From: Bacillota bacterium
GTDB lineage: Bacteria > Bacillota > Clostridia > Acetivibrionales > JAFADI01
DNA: 64,000 bases
Reading direction: 5' to 3'
Assembly: GCA_023424965.1 (NCBI GenBank)
Contig: JAFADI010000212.1
Coordinates: 1 to 64,000 of the forward strand
Part shown: piece by piece, positions 26,981-34,971 of the stretch
How positions within the stretch are numbered: position 1 is the stretch's first letter
Layout: the number at the start of each line of letters is the position of its first letter
Program-made: the position numbers and the translations under genes
Notes under the pieces: generated by a model
Seen by the model: only the letters and a program-made list of their open reading frames with translations
Told to the model about the DNA's origin: nothing
The model's database searches: none

Positions 26981-28174
26981 TTAACCCAAGAACCTCTGCG
27001 TACCCTTCTGGAGCAAAGCATTTAAGGTTCCTGCCGGGTCTTTAACCTTGCTGAGGAAAATCATGGCCGCAATGATATACGGCTTGTAGCCTGCTTCTTT
27101 GTAAAGAGGCGTACGGTAACGGTCAAACACGGTCGCTGCCACTTCGCCTTCCTTGCAGCTTACCCCGGTGATATCCGCGGGCAGGCAGTGCATGTATAAT
27201 GCTTTGCCGTCTTTCGTGAGCTTCATCATTTCTTCCGTGCATTCCCAATCCTTGTGATTTGCATTCTGTGCAAGAAGCTCTTTTTCAAGGGCTTTTATCT
27301 CATCAAATTTTCCTTCTCCGTAGAGGTTGGTTCTCTTTTCCATGGCGGCGTAAGGAGCCCAGCTCTTGGGATATACGATGTCTGCATTTTCAAAAGCTTC
27401 TTTCATGGAATTTGTCTTGACAAATTTGCCACCGCTCTTTGCCGCATTTTCAGCCGCCACCTTTTCCACATCGGTCAGAAGGTCATATCCCTCAGGATGC
27501 GCAAGGCTCACTTCCATTCCCATTCTTGTCATCAGGCCGATGATTCCCTGGGGTACGGAAAGAGGTTTTCCATAAGAAGGTGAGTATGCCCAGGTCATTG
27601 CAATTTTCTTTCCTTTGAGGTTTTCCACTCCGCCGAAATGGTTGATCAAATGAAGCATATCCGCCATGCTCTGGGTAGGATGGTCGATGTCGCACTGCAG
27701 GTTGACCAGCGTGGGCCTCTGCTCGAGAACGCCGTCATCATAGCCTGACTGAACCGCTTCGGACACTTCACGCATGTAAGTGTTTCCCTTGCCGATATAC
27801 ATGTCGTCACGGATACCGATGACATCCGCCATAAAGGAAATCATGTTTGCCGTTTCCCTTACGGTCTCACCGTGGGCAATCTGGGATTTTCCCTCGTCCA
27901 GGTCCTGAACTTCCAGGCCCAGCAGGTTACAAGCGCTGGCAAAACTGAATCTTGTTCTTGTGGAATTGTCGCGGAAATTGGAAATGGCCAATCCGCTGTC
28001 GAATATGCGTGAGGAGATGTTGTTTTCCCTCATCTTCCGGAGAGTGTCTGCCACTGCAAATACAGCGCCCAGTTCATCATCCGACTTTTCCCATGTCAAT
28101 AAAAAATCATTATTATACATGTCTTTAGCGTTGAGCTTTTGCAGTTTTTGGATCAAAGCTTTTATGTCTTCCAT
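26981..28174 (-). CDS. ygeW: Knotted carbamoyltransferase YgeW
   Basis: A 397-residue member of the transcarbamylase superfamily. The carbamoyl phosphate motif STRTR is at 71-75 (DNSTRTRFSFASACN). The second-domain motif is MHCLPADITGVSCKEGEV. The length, the extra loops and the neighbours (ygeX, ygeY, carbamate kinase) match YgeW, whose true substrate is unsettled. It probably runs in the catabolic direction, moving a carbamoyl group from a ureido intermediate to phosphate for carbamate kinase. Upstream is a consensus promoter with a TetR-like operator on its start site (28411-28462). Confidence 0.93.
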   Translation of the reverse strand: MEDIKALIQKLQKLNAKDMYNNDFLLTWEKSDDELGAVFAVADTLRKMRENNISSRIFDSGLAISNFRDNSTRTRFSFASACNLLGLEVQDLDEGKSQIAHGETVRETANMISFMADVIGIRDDMYIGKGNTYMREVSEAVQSGYDDGVLEQRPTLVNLQCDIDHPTQSMADMLHLINHFGGVENLKGKKIAMTWAYSPSYGKPLSVPQGIIGLMTRMGMEVSLAHPEGYDLLTDVEKVAAENAAKSGGKFVKTNSMKEAFENADIVYPKSWAPYAAMEKRTNLYGEGKFDEIKALEKELLAQNANHKDWECTEEMMKLTKDGKALYMHCLPADITGVSCKEGEVAATVFDRYRTPLYKEAGYKPYIIAAMIFLSKVKDPAGTLNALLQKGTQRFLG

Positions 28175-28410
28175 ACCTGATAAACTCCTTTTTATATTAT
28201 TATTTATTGTGATTCCTTAAACCATAATGACCGCCTTACCGGATACAAGCATATTATTTCAAAATCAGACTATCGTTAGTACAATCCCGAACAATTGCCA
28301 AGCCACACGACGAGTTTATCACCCTTCCTGCTTCATTAAATACTCCGGTTAGGGAATGAAAAGATCCAGCGTTACTATTATCAAGTGCATGCGAAATTCA
28401 CAACGTTGTA

Positions 28411-28436
28411 AATTTGATTGATTAGTCAATTTAATT
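28411..28436. promoter_or_regulatory. TetR-like operator, site 2 (ygeW promoter)
   Basis: A 26-bp imperfect palindrome (10 of 13 pairs) containing TTGATTGATTAGTCAATTTA. Its core GATTG-N6-CAATT matches sites 1 and 3 in sequence and spacing. It starts right after the -10 box of the ygeW promoter. Confidence 0.75.
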
Positions 28437-28462
28437 ATAAGTTTATCCTGCCCTTTTGTCAA
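28434..28462 (-). promoter_or_regulatory. Consensus SigA promoter of ygeW
   Basis: Perfect TTGACA (28457-28462) and TATAAT (28434-28439), 17 bp apart, on the minus strand. The strength of this promoter implies that it must be tightly repressed, which fits the operator overlapping its start site. Confidence 0.85.
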
Positions 28463-28541
28463 CAATGAAGTCATGCTTTTATGTAAAATTTCTATCGTTT
28501 TATGCTGGGGGAAACTGCTCCGCTTTTATTTTCAAAACATA

Positions 28542-28570
28542 TTGACATAAAGTCGAATTTAGCATACGAT
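28542..28570 (+). promoter_or_regulatory. Promoter of pyrBI
   Basis: TTGACA (28542-28547) and TACGAT (28565-28570), 17 bp apart, on the plus strand. Transcription would begin near 28577, giving a leader of about 145 bases. Confidence 0.7.
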
Positions 28571-28594
28571 GTTTAAAATATAATCTTTAATCCT

Positions 28595-28702
28595 GTCCTG
28601 TGAGACCGGAAAGGTTGAAATTGATTTATTGTCATAATTATGGGTGTCGTTTGTGTGCATCCGTTTTATCAGCGCCTTTCTGCTTGCAGTCAGGTGTTTT
28701 TT
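28595..28702 (+). promoter_or_regulatory. PyrR-type transcription attenuator of pyrBI
   Basis: GTCCTGTGAGACCGGAAAGG (28595-28614) fits the PyrR-binding anti-antiterminator consensus of Firmicutes pyr leaders. A terminator follows: 28672-28697 forms GCGCCT/AGGTGT and CTGC/GCAG stems ending in TTTTTT at 28697-28702. PyrR with UMP would favour termination. Confidence 0.72.
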
Positions 28703-28720
28703 AATACGGAGGAGGCTCAC

Positions 28721-29671
28721 ATGCTTAAAGGCAGACACCTTATCAGCCCAACAGACTTAACAGTTGAGGAAACGGAAGAAATTATCAATCTGGCACTCAA
28801 TATCATAGAAAATCCCCAGGAATACGCCCACTGCTGCAGGGGAAATCTCCTTGCCACCATGTTTTACGAACCCTCTACCAGAACCAGGTTCAGCTTTGAA
28901 GCCGCCATGAAAAGGCTGGGGGGCAGCGTCATGGGTTTTTCCGATCCCGAATCCACATCTTCCAAGAAAGGCGAATCCATCGCAGATACCATAAAGACAA
29001 TTTCCTGCTATGCGGACATTGCCGTCATGCGGCATCCAAAGGAAGGCGCTCCCTACCTTGCCTCAAAACATTCCGGCATTCCCGTCATCAACGCGGGTGA
29101 CGGTGGCCATCTCCATCCCACCCAGACGTTGACGGACCTTCTCACCATCAAAGCCATGAAAGGAGGTCTGGGAAGCCATACCATCGGCCTGTGCGGGGAT
29201 CTCAAATTCGGCAGGACGGTCCACTCCCTCGTCAAGGCCCTGTCACGCTACGAAGGAGTCAAGTTTATCTTCATATCGCCGGAAGAGCTTCAGATTCCTG
29301 AGTATGTGCTGGAATGCCTCCATGAGGGCCAGTATGAAATTACCAGTGATCTTGAAAGCGTAATGCCTCTGATGGACATATTGTATATGACAAGAATCCA
29401 AAAGGAAAGATTTTTAAATGAGGAAGAGTATTTGAGGCTAAAGGGTTATTACATTCTGGATGCGCAGAAAATGTCCCTGGGCAAAGCCGATTTGACGGTG
29501 CTTCATCCCCTTCCCAGGGTGGATGAAATACACAAGGAGGTTGACGAAGATCCCAGATCGGCATATTTCCAGCAGGCCAGGTACGGCATGTTCGTCCGTA
29601 TGGCCCTCATCATGAAACTGCTGGGTAAGGACCGGAGAGATAACATAATGGAGGTTACGCAGTATGCTTAG
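28721..29671 (+). CDS. pyrB: Aspartate carbamoyltransferase catalytic chain
   Basis: A 316-residue ATCase catalytic subunit, committing carbamoyl phosphate to pyrimidine synthesis. STRTR is at 52-56 (EPSTRTRFSFE), and HPLPRVDEI forms the second-domain substrate site. The true start is the ATG at 28721 with GGAGG upstream; the longer frame runs through the attenuator. It overlaps pyrI by 8 bp. It is under a PyrR-type leader, so it is biosynthetic and distinct from the divergent catabolic homologue YgeW. No other pyr genes are in the window. Confidence 0.97.
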   Translation: MLKGRHLISPTDLTVEETEEIINLALNIIENPQEYAHCCRGNLLATMFYEPSTRTRFSFEAAMKRLGGSVMGFSDPESTSSKKGESIADTIKTISCYADIAVMRHPKEGAPYLASKHSGIPVINAGDGGHLHPTQTLTDLLTIKAMKGGLGSHTIGLCGDLKFGRTVHSLVKALSRYEGVKFIFISPEELQIPEYVLECLHEGQYEITSDLESVMPLMDILYMTRIQKERFLNEEEYLRLKGYYILDAQKMSLGKADLTVLHPLPRVDEIHKEVDEDPRSAYFQQARYGMFVRMALIMKLLGKDRRDNIMEVTQYA

Positions 29672-30098
29672 TGTAAAACAGATTGAAAAAGGCCTGGTTG
29701 TGGACCATATCGAAGCCGGCCTTGGAGATAGGATCCTCAAGGAATTGAAGCTGAACAAGAGGGATTTTGCAGTAGCACTGCTAAAAAATGTACCTTCAAA
29801 AAAATTTGGGAAAAAGGATATCATCAAGATCGACGAAATCGCCCTGAGTGACCTGGACCTTAAAATTCTCGGCCTTATCGACCCCAATGTTACCATCAAT
29901 GTCATCGAGGCCGGAATCAAAACCGACAAAATCAAGCTCACCCTGCCGGAGGAAGTTGCAGGCATATTCAAATGCAACAATCCGCGGTGTGTTACCATGG
30001 TGGAAGATACCGACACCACTTTCCACCTTGTCAATGCCCATACCAGGGAATACCGGTGCGAATACTGCGACAGCAAGGTTACCTTGCGGAAAAAATAG
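29664..30098 (+). CDS. pyrI: Aspartate carbamoyltransferase regulatory chain
   Basis: A 144-residue ATCase regulatory subunit. The N-terminal allosteric domain binds nucleotides. The C-terminal zinc domain has Cys104, Cys109, Cys132 and Cys135 (CNNPRC and CEYC), which hold the contact with PyrB. It overlaps pyrB by 8 bp, so translation is coupled and subunits are made in step. Bacillus-type ATCase lacks PyrI, so its presence narrows the host to those Clostridia that have the regulated enzyme. Confidence 0.97.
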   Translation: MLSVKQIEKGLVVDHIEAGLGDRILKELKLNKRDFAVALLKNVPSKKFGKKDIIKIDEIALSDLDLKILGLIDPNVTINVIEAGIKTDKIKLTLPEEVAGIFKCNNPRCVTMVEDTDTTFHLVNAHTREYRCEYCDSKVTLRKK

Positions 30099-30131
30099 TG
30101 TGGCTTGAGGGGGCCTGGCCTCCTCCCCTCC

Positions 30132-31151
30132 TTATTTCCCGAAGGGACATACGGGATACCGGCATTCTTCACAGTGCAGGCACAGCCCTCCATGGGCAAA
30201 AGCCGAAAAGTCACTTTTTTGCAGCCTCTCACCGGCCAGAAGCCTTGGCAGGAGCACATCCAGCACCGTCGTCTTGCTGAACATGGCACAGGCAGGTATT
30301 CCCATAAGGGGGATCCGGTCATGGTATGCCGCCATGCACATGGCCCCCGGCAACAGCGGAGCACCGTAGCTGACGATTTCCGTTGCCATACCGCTGATGG
30401 CCCTGGGTGTTACGTCATCCGCATCCACCGCCATGCCGCCTGAGATCAGCACCATGTCCGCTCCCTCCTGTATGAAGTCCCGGATGATTCCCTGTATAAA
30501 GTCCGCATCGTCGGGAGTATACCGGACGTCCATGGGTTGTCCGCCATATTGCAAAAGCTTTGCCGTGAGAACCTCTCCGAATTTGTCCTTGATTCTGCCG
30601 TAATAGACTTCCGATCCTGTAACCACGATACCTGCTTTCAAAGGGTGTATGGGCTTTACATCGATGATGTGGGGATTTTCCCGGCATATCTGTTCCGCTT
30701 TTTCCACCAGTTCCTTTTCGATGGTCAGCGGTATGATTTTCGAAGCTGCTACAATTCTGTCCTTTTCCACCAGGGTATTGTCATGGAGGGTCACCAGCAC
30801 CAGCTTTCCCAGCTCATTGATCTTTTCCAGGGCCTTTCTGTCTATCCTTAAAAGTCCTCTTTCCTTCGCCCTTATGTTGACCTTTCCTTCCGAAGGAGGA
30901 GCCAGCAGCAAATTTCCGGAGCACGCAGCCTCTGCAATCCTTTTGGCCCCCTCCTCTTCGTGGAGATCCTCCAGATCCATCGTAACCACAAAAACATGGT
31001 ATTTCCCCATGTCCTTCAGGACCTCGATATCTTCCTGCCTGATCACGTATCCCTTTTTAAAGGGAGCTCCCTTGAATTCCCCGGGAACAATTTTGGTTAA
31101 ATCATGGGCCAATACCATGCCTACTGCATCTTCTACCCGAATGCTTTTCAT
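30132..31151 (-). CDS. MoeA-like molybdopterin-binding protein with C-terminal cysteines
   Basis: A 339-residue protein with a MoaB/MoeA-type molybdopterin-binding domain in its second half: VLISGGMAVDADDVTPRAI, then GAPLLPGAMCMAAYHDRIPLMGIPACAMF. It ends in a Cys cluster (CLHCEECRYPVCPFGK) not typical of MoeA that could bind metal or carry sulfur. Such genes accompany molybdenum hydroxylases, so it may help insert or mature the cofactor of a xanthine dehydrogenase that lies outside this window. The ATG at 31151 has GGAGGG 7 bases upstream. It is convergent with pyrBI. Confidence 0.8.
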   Translation of the reverse strand: MKSIRVEDAVGMVLAHDLTKIVPGEFKGAPFKKGYVIRQEDIEVLKDMGKYHVFVVTMDLEDLHEEEGAKRIAEAACSGNLLLAPPSEGKVNIRAKERGLLRIDRKALEKINELGKLVLVTLHDNTLVEKDRIVAASKIIPLTIEKELVEKAEQICRENPHIIDVKPIHPLKAGIVVTGSEVYYGRIKDKFGEVLTAKLLQYGGQPMDVRYTPDDADFIQGIIRDFIQEGADMVLISGGMAVDADDVTPRAISGMATEIVSYGAPLLPGAMCMAAYHDRIPLMGIPACAMFSKTTVLDVLLPRLLAGERLQKSDFSAFAHGGLCLHCEECRYPVCPFGK

Positions 31152-31183
31152 TGCGGCACCCTCCACGGAATTTGTTTGCATAG

Positions 31184-31461
31184 GGGGACACTTCTCAACT
31201 TGCATCCAGGGACACTCCTCAACTTTACCATGATTTTAAAAAGCTGAGAAGTGTCCCTGAACAATTCAAGTGTCCCTGCCGATCTTATGATCTAATTATA
31301 CCCTAATAAAGTTCAAAAAAACGGGACGGAAAAAGTTGAGGATTGTCCCCTATAAAAGGGGACGTTCTTTCACTTCGTTTCTCCCTTTCCAAAGCTATGG
31401 CTTTTAAAAAGGGAAAAACGGTTATAAACAGAAAAATGCGGGAAAGTTGAGGACCGTCCCC
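31184..31461. repeat. Dense REP-like repeat cluster
   Basis: At least five copies of AAGTTGAGRACYGTCCCC in both orientations: 31184-31201, 31208-31226, 31241-31258, 31332-31350 and 31443-31461, plus partial copies near 31357. They fill the gap between the MoeA-like gene and ygeX. The last copy ends on the first base (plus strand) of the ygeX stop codon. Confidence 0.82.
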
Positions 31462-32633
31462 TATAACAAGCTCTGGTAGTCCCCATCCCACACGATGCGC
31501 CTGTATATTTCCGTATCGGTATTTCCTTCGGTACTGAAAAGCAGAACTCTGGAGCTTTCATCCAGTCCCAGCGCTTCCTTCAGTTCCTTATATTTGTCAC
31601 TGGCGGCCACGACCGATAAAAATCCCGTGGTGATGGCTCCCGATTCTCCTGAAATAACCCGGGTATCGCCTTTCAGCGGATTTCCCAGCAGCCTCATGCC
31701 TCTTGCGGCCATCCAGTCCGGTGCGGAAACATAGCCGTCGGTGATGTGCCTTAAAATGTCCCAGGCCACAGGATTGGGTTCTCCACAGGCAAGTCCCGCC
31801 ATAATGGTATTCAATTCTCCCGTTACCGCGGTGCTTTCACCGGCAATTGCAGATTTATAGAAGCAGTCTGCCTTTTCCGGCTCCACAATGACAATTTTCG
31901 GAGGATTCTTCTCAAAGATGGTCACAAGGAAACTTGCGATGACCGATGCAAAGGCTCCCACTCCCGCCTGCAGGAACACATGGGTGGGCCTCATACCCTG
32001 AAGCTGTACGATGACCTCCTGGGCCATGGTTGAATAACCCTGCATAATCCAGGTGGGGACATCCACATATCCTTCCCATGCAGTGTCCTGAATTACTTCC
32101 CAGCGGTTCTTCAGGGCCTCTTCCGCCACAAAGCGTACGGTATCGTCATAATTCCAGTCGGTTACGCTCACTTTGGCCCCCAGCTGGGTGATATTATTGA
32201 CACGGTTCTGGGTACTGCCTTTGGGCATGTAGATGATGGCGTTGCAGCCCAGCTGCTTTGCCATCCACGCCACTCCCCTTCCGTGGTTTCCGTCGGTCGT
32301 CGCCGCCAGGGTAAGCTCTCCGAGAGCTTCCTTCACCTCCTGGGATTTCAAAACATGGAGGGGTGTTTCGGCAATATCCTTCCCCAGCTTTTGGGCCAGA
32401 TGCTTTCCAATGGCATAGGATGCTCCTAGTACTTTAAAGGAATTCAAGCCAAAGCGGAAGGATTCGTCTTTCAGGAAAATTTCCGATAGTCCCAGATATC
32501 CCGCCATTTTCTTCAACCTTACAAGCGGCGTCGGTTCATACTCCTGAAAGCTTTCGTGAAAGCTTTTTACCTCAAACAATGTATTTCCGTTCAACAAAGG
32601 CTTATGAAGCTCATTGTTTTTATTTTGGTTCAT
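31461..32633 (-). CDS. ygeX: Diaminopropionate ammonia-lyase
   Basis: A 390-residue fold type II PLP enzyme that converts 2,3-diaminopropionate to pyruvate and two ammonia. The PLP lysine is Lys67 (GLNSFKVLGASYA), followed by TTDGNHGRGVAWMAKQLG and the phosphate-binding region near AGVGAFASV. In the cluster it is the final carbon-releasing step. I preferred the ATG at 32633 (MNQNKNNELHK) to a GTG four codons upstream. The stop codon is formed at the edge of a REP repeat. A TetR-like operator and promoter lie about 240 bp upstream. Confidence 0.94.
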   Translation of the reverse strand: MNQNKNNELHKPLLNGNTLFEVKSFHESFQEYEPTPLVRLKKMAGYLGLSEIFLKDESFRFGLNSFKVLGASYAIGKHLAQKLGKDIAETPLHVLKSQEVKEALGELTLAATTDGNHGRGVAWMAKQLGCNAIIYMPKGSTQNRVNNITQLGAKVSVTDWNYDDTVRFVAEEALKNRWEVIQDTAWEGYVDVPTWIMQGYSTMAQEVIVQLQGMRPTHVFLQAGVGAFASVIASFLVTIFEKNPPKIVIVEPEKADCFYKSAIAGESTAVTGELNTIMAGLACGEPNPVAWDILRHITDGYVSAPDWMAARGMRLLGNPLKGDTRVISGESGAITTGFLSVVAASDKYKELKEALGLDESSRVLLFSTEGNTDTEIYRRIVWDGDYQSLL

Positions 32634-32857
32634 TACCCACTTCACAGTTTATACCCCCGAATCATAATTTTAAAATTCTGACCCAATCAAATTTGTATTT
32701 TCGCCTGCAGCATGAAATTTATACCCGGATTGTAACTGTACAGATTTCAAGTAATTTGTATAAGTAAATTGGACGGATTTGAAAGTGACAAAGCTGCAAT
32801 ACAACTCTTAAAATTAAAAATCTAAAATTTTGCTGGCCCAATATTATTCACGAGCAA

Positions 32858-32915
32858 AAATTAGATTGACTAAACAATCTAATTTCATTATAAAGCATTC
32901 CCATACATAAGTCTA
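32858..32915 (-). promoter_or_regulatory. Promoter and TetR-like operator, site 3 (ygeX)
   Basis: AAATTAGATTG (32858-32868) and CAATCTAATTT (32875-32885) are perfect 11-bp arms with a 6-bp spacer, the same GATTG-N6-CAATC core as sites 1 and 2. On the minus strand TATAAT (32887-32892) abuts the operator, with TAGACT (32910-32915) 17 bp upstream. The remaining part of 32634-32857 is an unstructured leader. Confidence 0.78.
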
Positions 32916-32944
32916 TGCCTATTTTCAAATAAAAATAAAGCCGC

Positions 32945-33826
32945 TTATTTTTTCCCATAGATTCTTTCGGTCAGGCTTTTTCCGGTGGGTGTTTCTGCGA
33001 GTCCGCCTTTTGAAGTTTCCTTGATACAGGTGGGCATGAGGTCGCCGATGGTTTTCATGGCTTCGATCACATCATCGGCGGGAATGGCACTCTCTATCCC
33101 TGCCAGGGACATTTCGGCGGCCACCAGCGCGTTGGAGGCACCCATGGCGTTACGCTTGATGCAGGGCACTTCCACCAGCCCTGCCACAGGGTCACAGGCC
33201 AGGCCCAACACACTTTTCAGTGCGATTGCGGCGGCATCCGCCGACATGGAGGGCGTACCTCCAAGCAGCTCCACAAGCGCCGCGGCGGCCATGGCCGAAG
33301 CACTGCCGCATTCCGCCTGGCAGCCTCCCTGGGCGCCAGAAATATATGCACGCTTTGCGATTACCATCCCGATGGCTCCGGCAGTAAAAAGACTCATGAC
33401 GGCGTCTGCCTCCACAAGCCCTTTCTCCTCCGTGACGGTAACCAGGACGGCAGGCAGGATACCGCAGGAACCCGCCGTGGGCGCAGCCGCAATTTTCCCC
33501 ATGCAGGCATTATACTCACTCACCGCCAGAGCCTTCACCAGAATTCCCGTCAGGATCCTGCCTCCCATATCTTTGCCTGCCTCCAGCCTTTTTTGCAGCT
33601 TTGCCGCATCTCCGCCGGAGAGACCGCTGGGAGACTTCCCCTTTTGCTTTAACCCGTTATTGATGCTCTCTCGCATGACGGTGAAGGTTCTTTCCATTTC
33701 TGCAAATATTTCTTCTGCCGGCCGCTCCATTTGCTCGGCCTGGTCTTCCAGCACCAGCCTGGAAATGGTTTTTCCCGTTTTCCTGGCTCTATCCACCAGT
33801 TCCTGTACGGAATTGTATGTAAACAT
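32945..33826 (-). CDS. sdaAA: L-serine dehydratase, alpha subunit
   Basis: A 293-residue iron-sulfur serine dehydratase catalytic subunit, turning serine into pyruvate and ammonia. The conserved cysteines for the 4Fe-4S cluster are in GSCGILPAVLVTV, CQAECGSASAM and ACDPVAGLVEVPC. GGAGG lies 6 bases before the ATG. Its partner sdaAB lies upstream, but a 180-bp MITE-1 element separates them. In this island it would complete breakdown of serine or of carbon skeletons from purine rings, next to ygeX, which also gives pyruvate. Confidence 0.96.
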   Translation of the reverse strand: MFTYNSVQELVDRARKTGKTISRLVLEDQAEQMERPAEEIFAEMERTFTVMRESINNGLKQKGKSPSGLSGGDAAKLQKRLEAGKDMGGRILTGILVKALAVSEYNACMGKIAAAPTAGSCGILPAVLVTVTEEKGLVEADAVMSLFTAGAIGMVIAKRAYISGAQGGCQAECGSASAMAAAALVELLGGTPSMSADAAAIALKSVLGLACDPVAGLVEVPCIKRNAMGASNALVAAEMSLAGIESAIPADDVIEAMKTIGDLMPTCIKETSKGGLAETPTGKSLTERIYGKK

Positions 33827-33863
33827 CGTACGCCTCCACGTATAATTACTTTGTTATGTTGGC

Positions 33864-34043
33864 AAAAGGCATTATTTATGGAAAAAAGGCTTCACTCTAC
33901 GAGGAATACTTCGAGGCACAAAACCAGTGGGAATCCGACTGGAATGACCTGTGAGTAAGGACCTCTTACTTTCGTGCCAATGATCTTCTGTGCTTTGCTG
34001 CACTGGGTGCTTTGAAGCCTTTTTGGAATAAACAATGCCTTTT
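33864..34043. mobile_element. MITE-1 copy B, 180-bp element with inverted termini
   Basis: Homologous to 20415-20591 along its whole length. Terminal repeats match in about 27 of 31 positions (AAAAGGCATTATTTAT... against ...ATAAACAATGCCTTTT). It has no open frame and sits in the 240-bp gap between sdaAB and sdaAA. No clear target-site duplication is visible. Confidence 0.78.
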
Positions 34044-34067
34044 AGCATAGTACAATTATACTATTTT

Positions 34068-34727
34068 CTATATGATTTCAATGTAGATGGCTTCCACCAC
34101 GTTTGCTTCCTGTTTGATCTCTGCAACGGCCTTTTCATTCACCTGCTGGTCTGTTTCAATGACCATGATGGCCTCTCCGCCCTTGCTGGACCTGTAAACC
34201 CGCATGCCGGCAATGTTGATATTGTTGTGCCCCACGGTGCCCGTCACATTTGCGATAACTCCGGGCTTATCCCTGTGGTGGACAATCAGGGTATGGTACT
34301 GTCCGGTAAATTCCACGTCCAGCCCGTTGATTTCTTTGATGACGATATTTCCTCCCCCCACGGAGGCTCCCGTCACCGTCACCTTTTTGCCCGACTTTCC
34401 CCTAGCTTCGATAACGGCGGTATTGGGATGGGCATCGTGCAGGGATACTGTCTCAATCCTGTAATTCATCCCCGCTTTTTTTGCCAGGTCGCTGCTCTGC
34501 CTTATCCTTTCGTCCTCCGTGGAGAAGCCCATCAGCCCTCCCAGGAGTGCGTTATCCGTTCCATGGCCTTTGTAGGTATCGGCAAAGGAGCCGTGCAGCT
34601 TGATCAAAACCTCCGCCACTTCTTCGTTGAGGAGCATGCGGGTAATCTTTCCGATGCGCACCGCCCCTGCGGTATGAGAGCTGGAAGGTCCGATCATGAC
34701 CGGTCCCACAATATCAAAAATGTTCAT
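34068..34727 (-). CDS. sdaAB: L-serine dehydratase, beta subunit
   Basis: A 219-residue partner subunit of iron-sulfur serine dehydratase. The N-terminal part has GPSSSHTAGAVRIG, the substrate-binding signature. The C-terminal part is an ACT domain (HHRDKPGVIANVTGTVGHNNINIAGMRV), likely the serine-sensing allosteric site. It is transcribed ahead of sdaAA with the MITE-1 element in between, which must be read through or must provide a signal of its own. A second palindromic element lies just upstream of its start. Confidence 0.95.
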   Translation of the reverse strand: MNIFDIVGPVMIGPSSSHTAGAVRIGKITRMLLNEEVAEVLIKLHGSFADTYKGHGTDNALLGGLMGFSTEDERIRQSSDLAKKAGMNYRIETVSLHDAHPNTAVIEARGKSGKKVTVTGASVGGGNIVIKEINGLDVEFTGQYHTLIVHHRDKPGVIANVTGTVGHNNINIAGMRVYRSSKGGEAIMVIETDQQVNEKAVAEIKQEANVVEAIYIEII

Positions 34728-34779
34728 TCTGCAACCATCCTTTTTAAATGAAAAGAAGACGACATCGAACTATCGCCTC

Positions 34780-34942
34780 AGTACACTGTCAATTCTAAAA
34801 CATATGTTATCCGGCGAGGAAAATTTTCGCAGGACAAGGCGGAGGATTGAGGAATACTTTTTGTGTATTCCGATTGACGACAACACAGTCCCGCGGAAAT
34901 TTAACCGGCGGTAACGTATGGAATTAGGGTTGACAGTGTACT
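34780..34942. mobile_element. MITE-2, 163-bp near-perfect palindrome
   Basis: AGTACACTGTCAA (34780-34792) is matched by TTGACAGTGTACT (34930-34942), and imperfect pairing continues inward for about 55 bp (CTAA, CATATGTTA, CGCAGGAC blocks). A small central hairpin (GGAATAC/GTGTATTCC) caps it. No coding capacity. It looks like a non-autonomous transposon and lies upstream of sdaAB. The terminal sequence is unlike MITE-1. Confidence 0.7.
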
Positions 34943-34971
34943 AGTAGTATAGCATCTTTTCAATTATAATA

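Larger units (their letters stand above)
28175..28720. other. Divergent intergenic region between ygeW and pyrB
   Basis: 545 bp holding two promoters. The minus-strand one (28434-28462) with its operator drives ygeW. The plus-strand one (28542-28570) with a PyrR attenuator drives pyrBI. The remaining 28175-28410 is a long ygeW leader of about 235 bases in which I see no clear structure. Confidence 0.6.

Noticed and set aside
28721..30098. pyrBI as part of the purine catabolic pathway
   Set aside because: A PyrR-type attenuator and the regulatory subunit mark it as biosynthetic. The catabolic carbamoyltransferase is YgeW.
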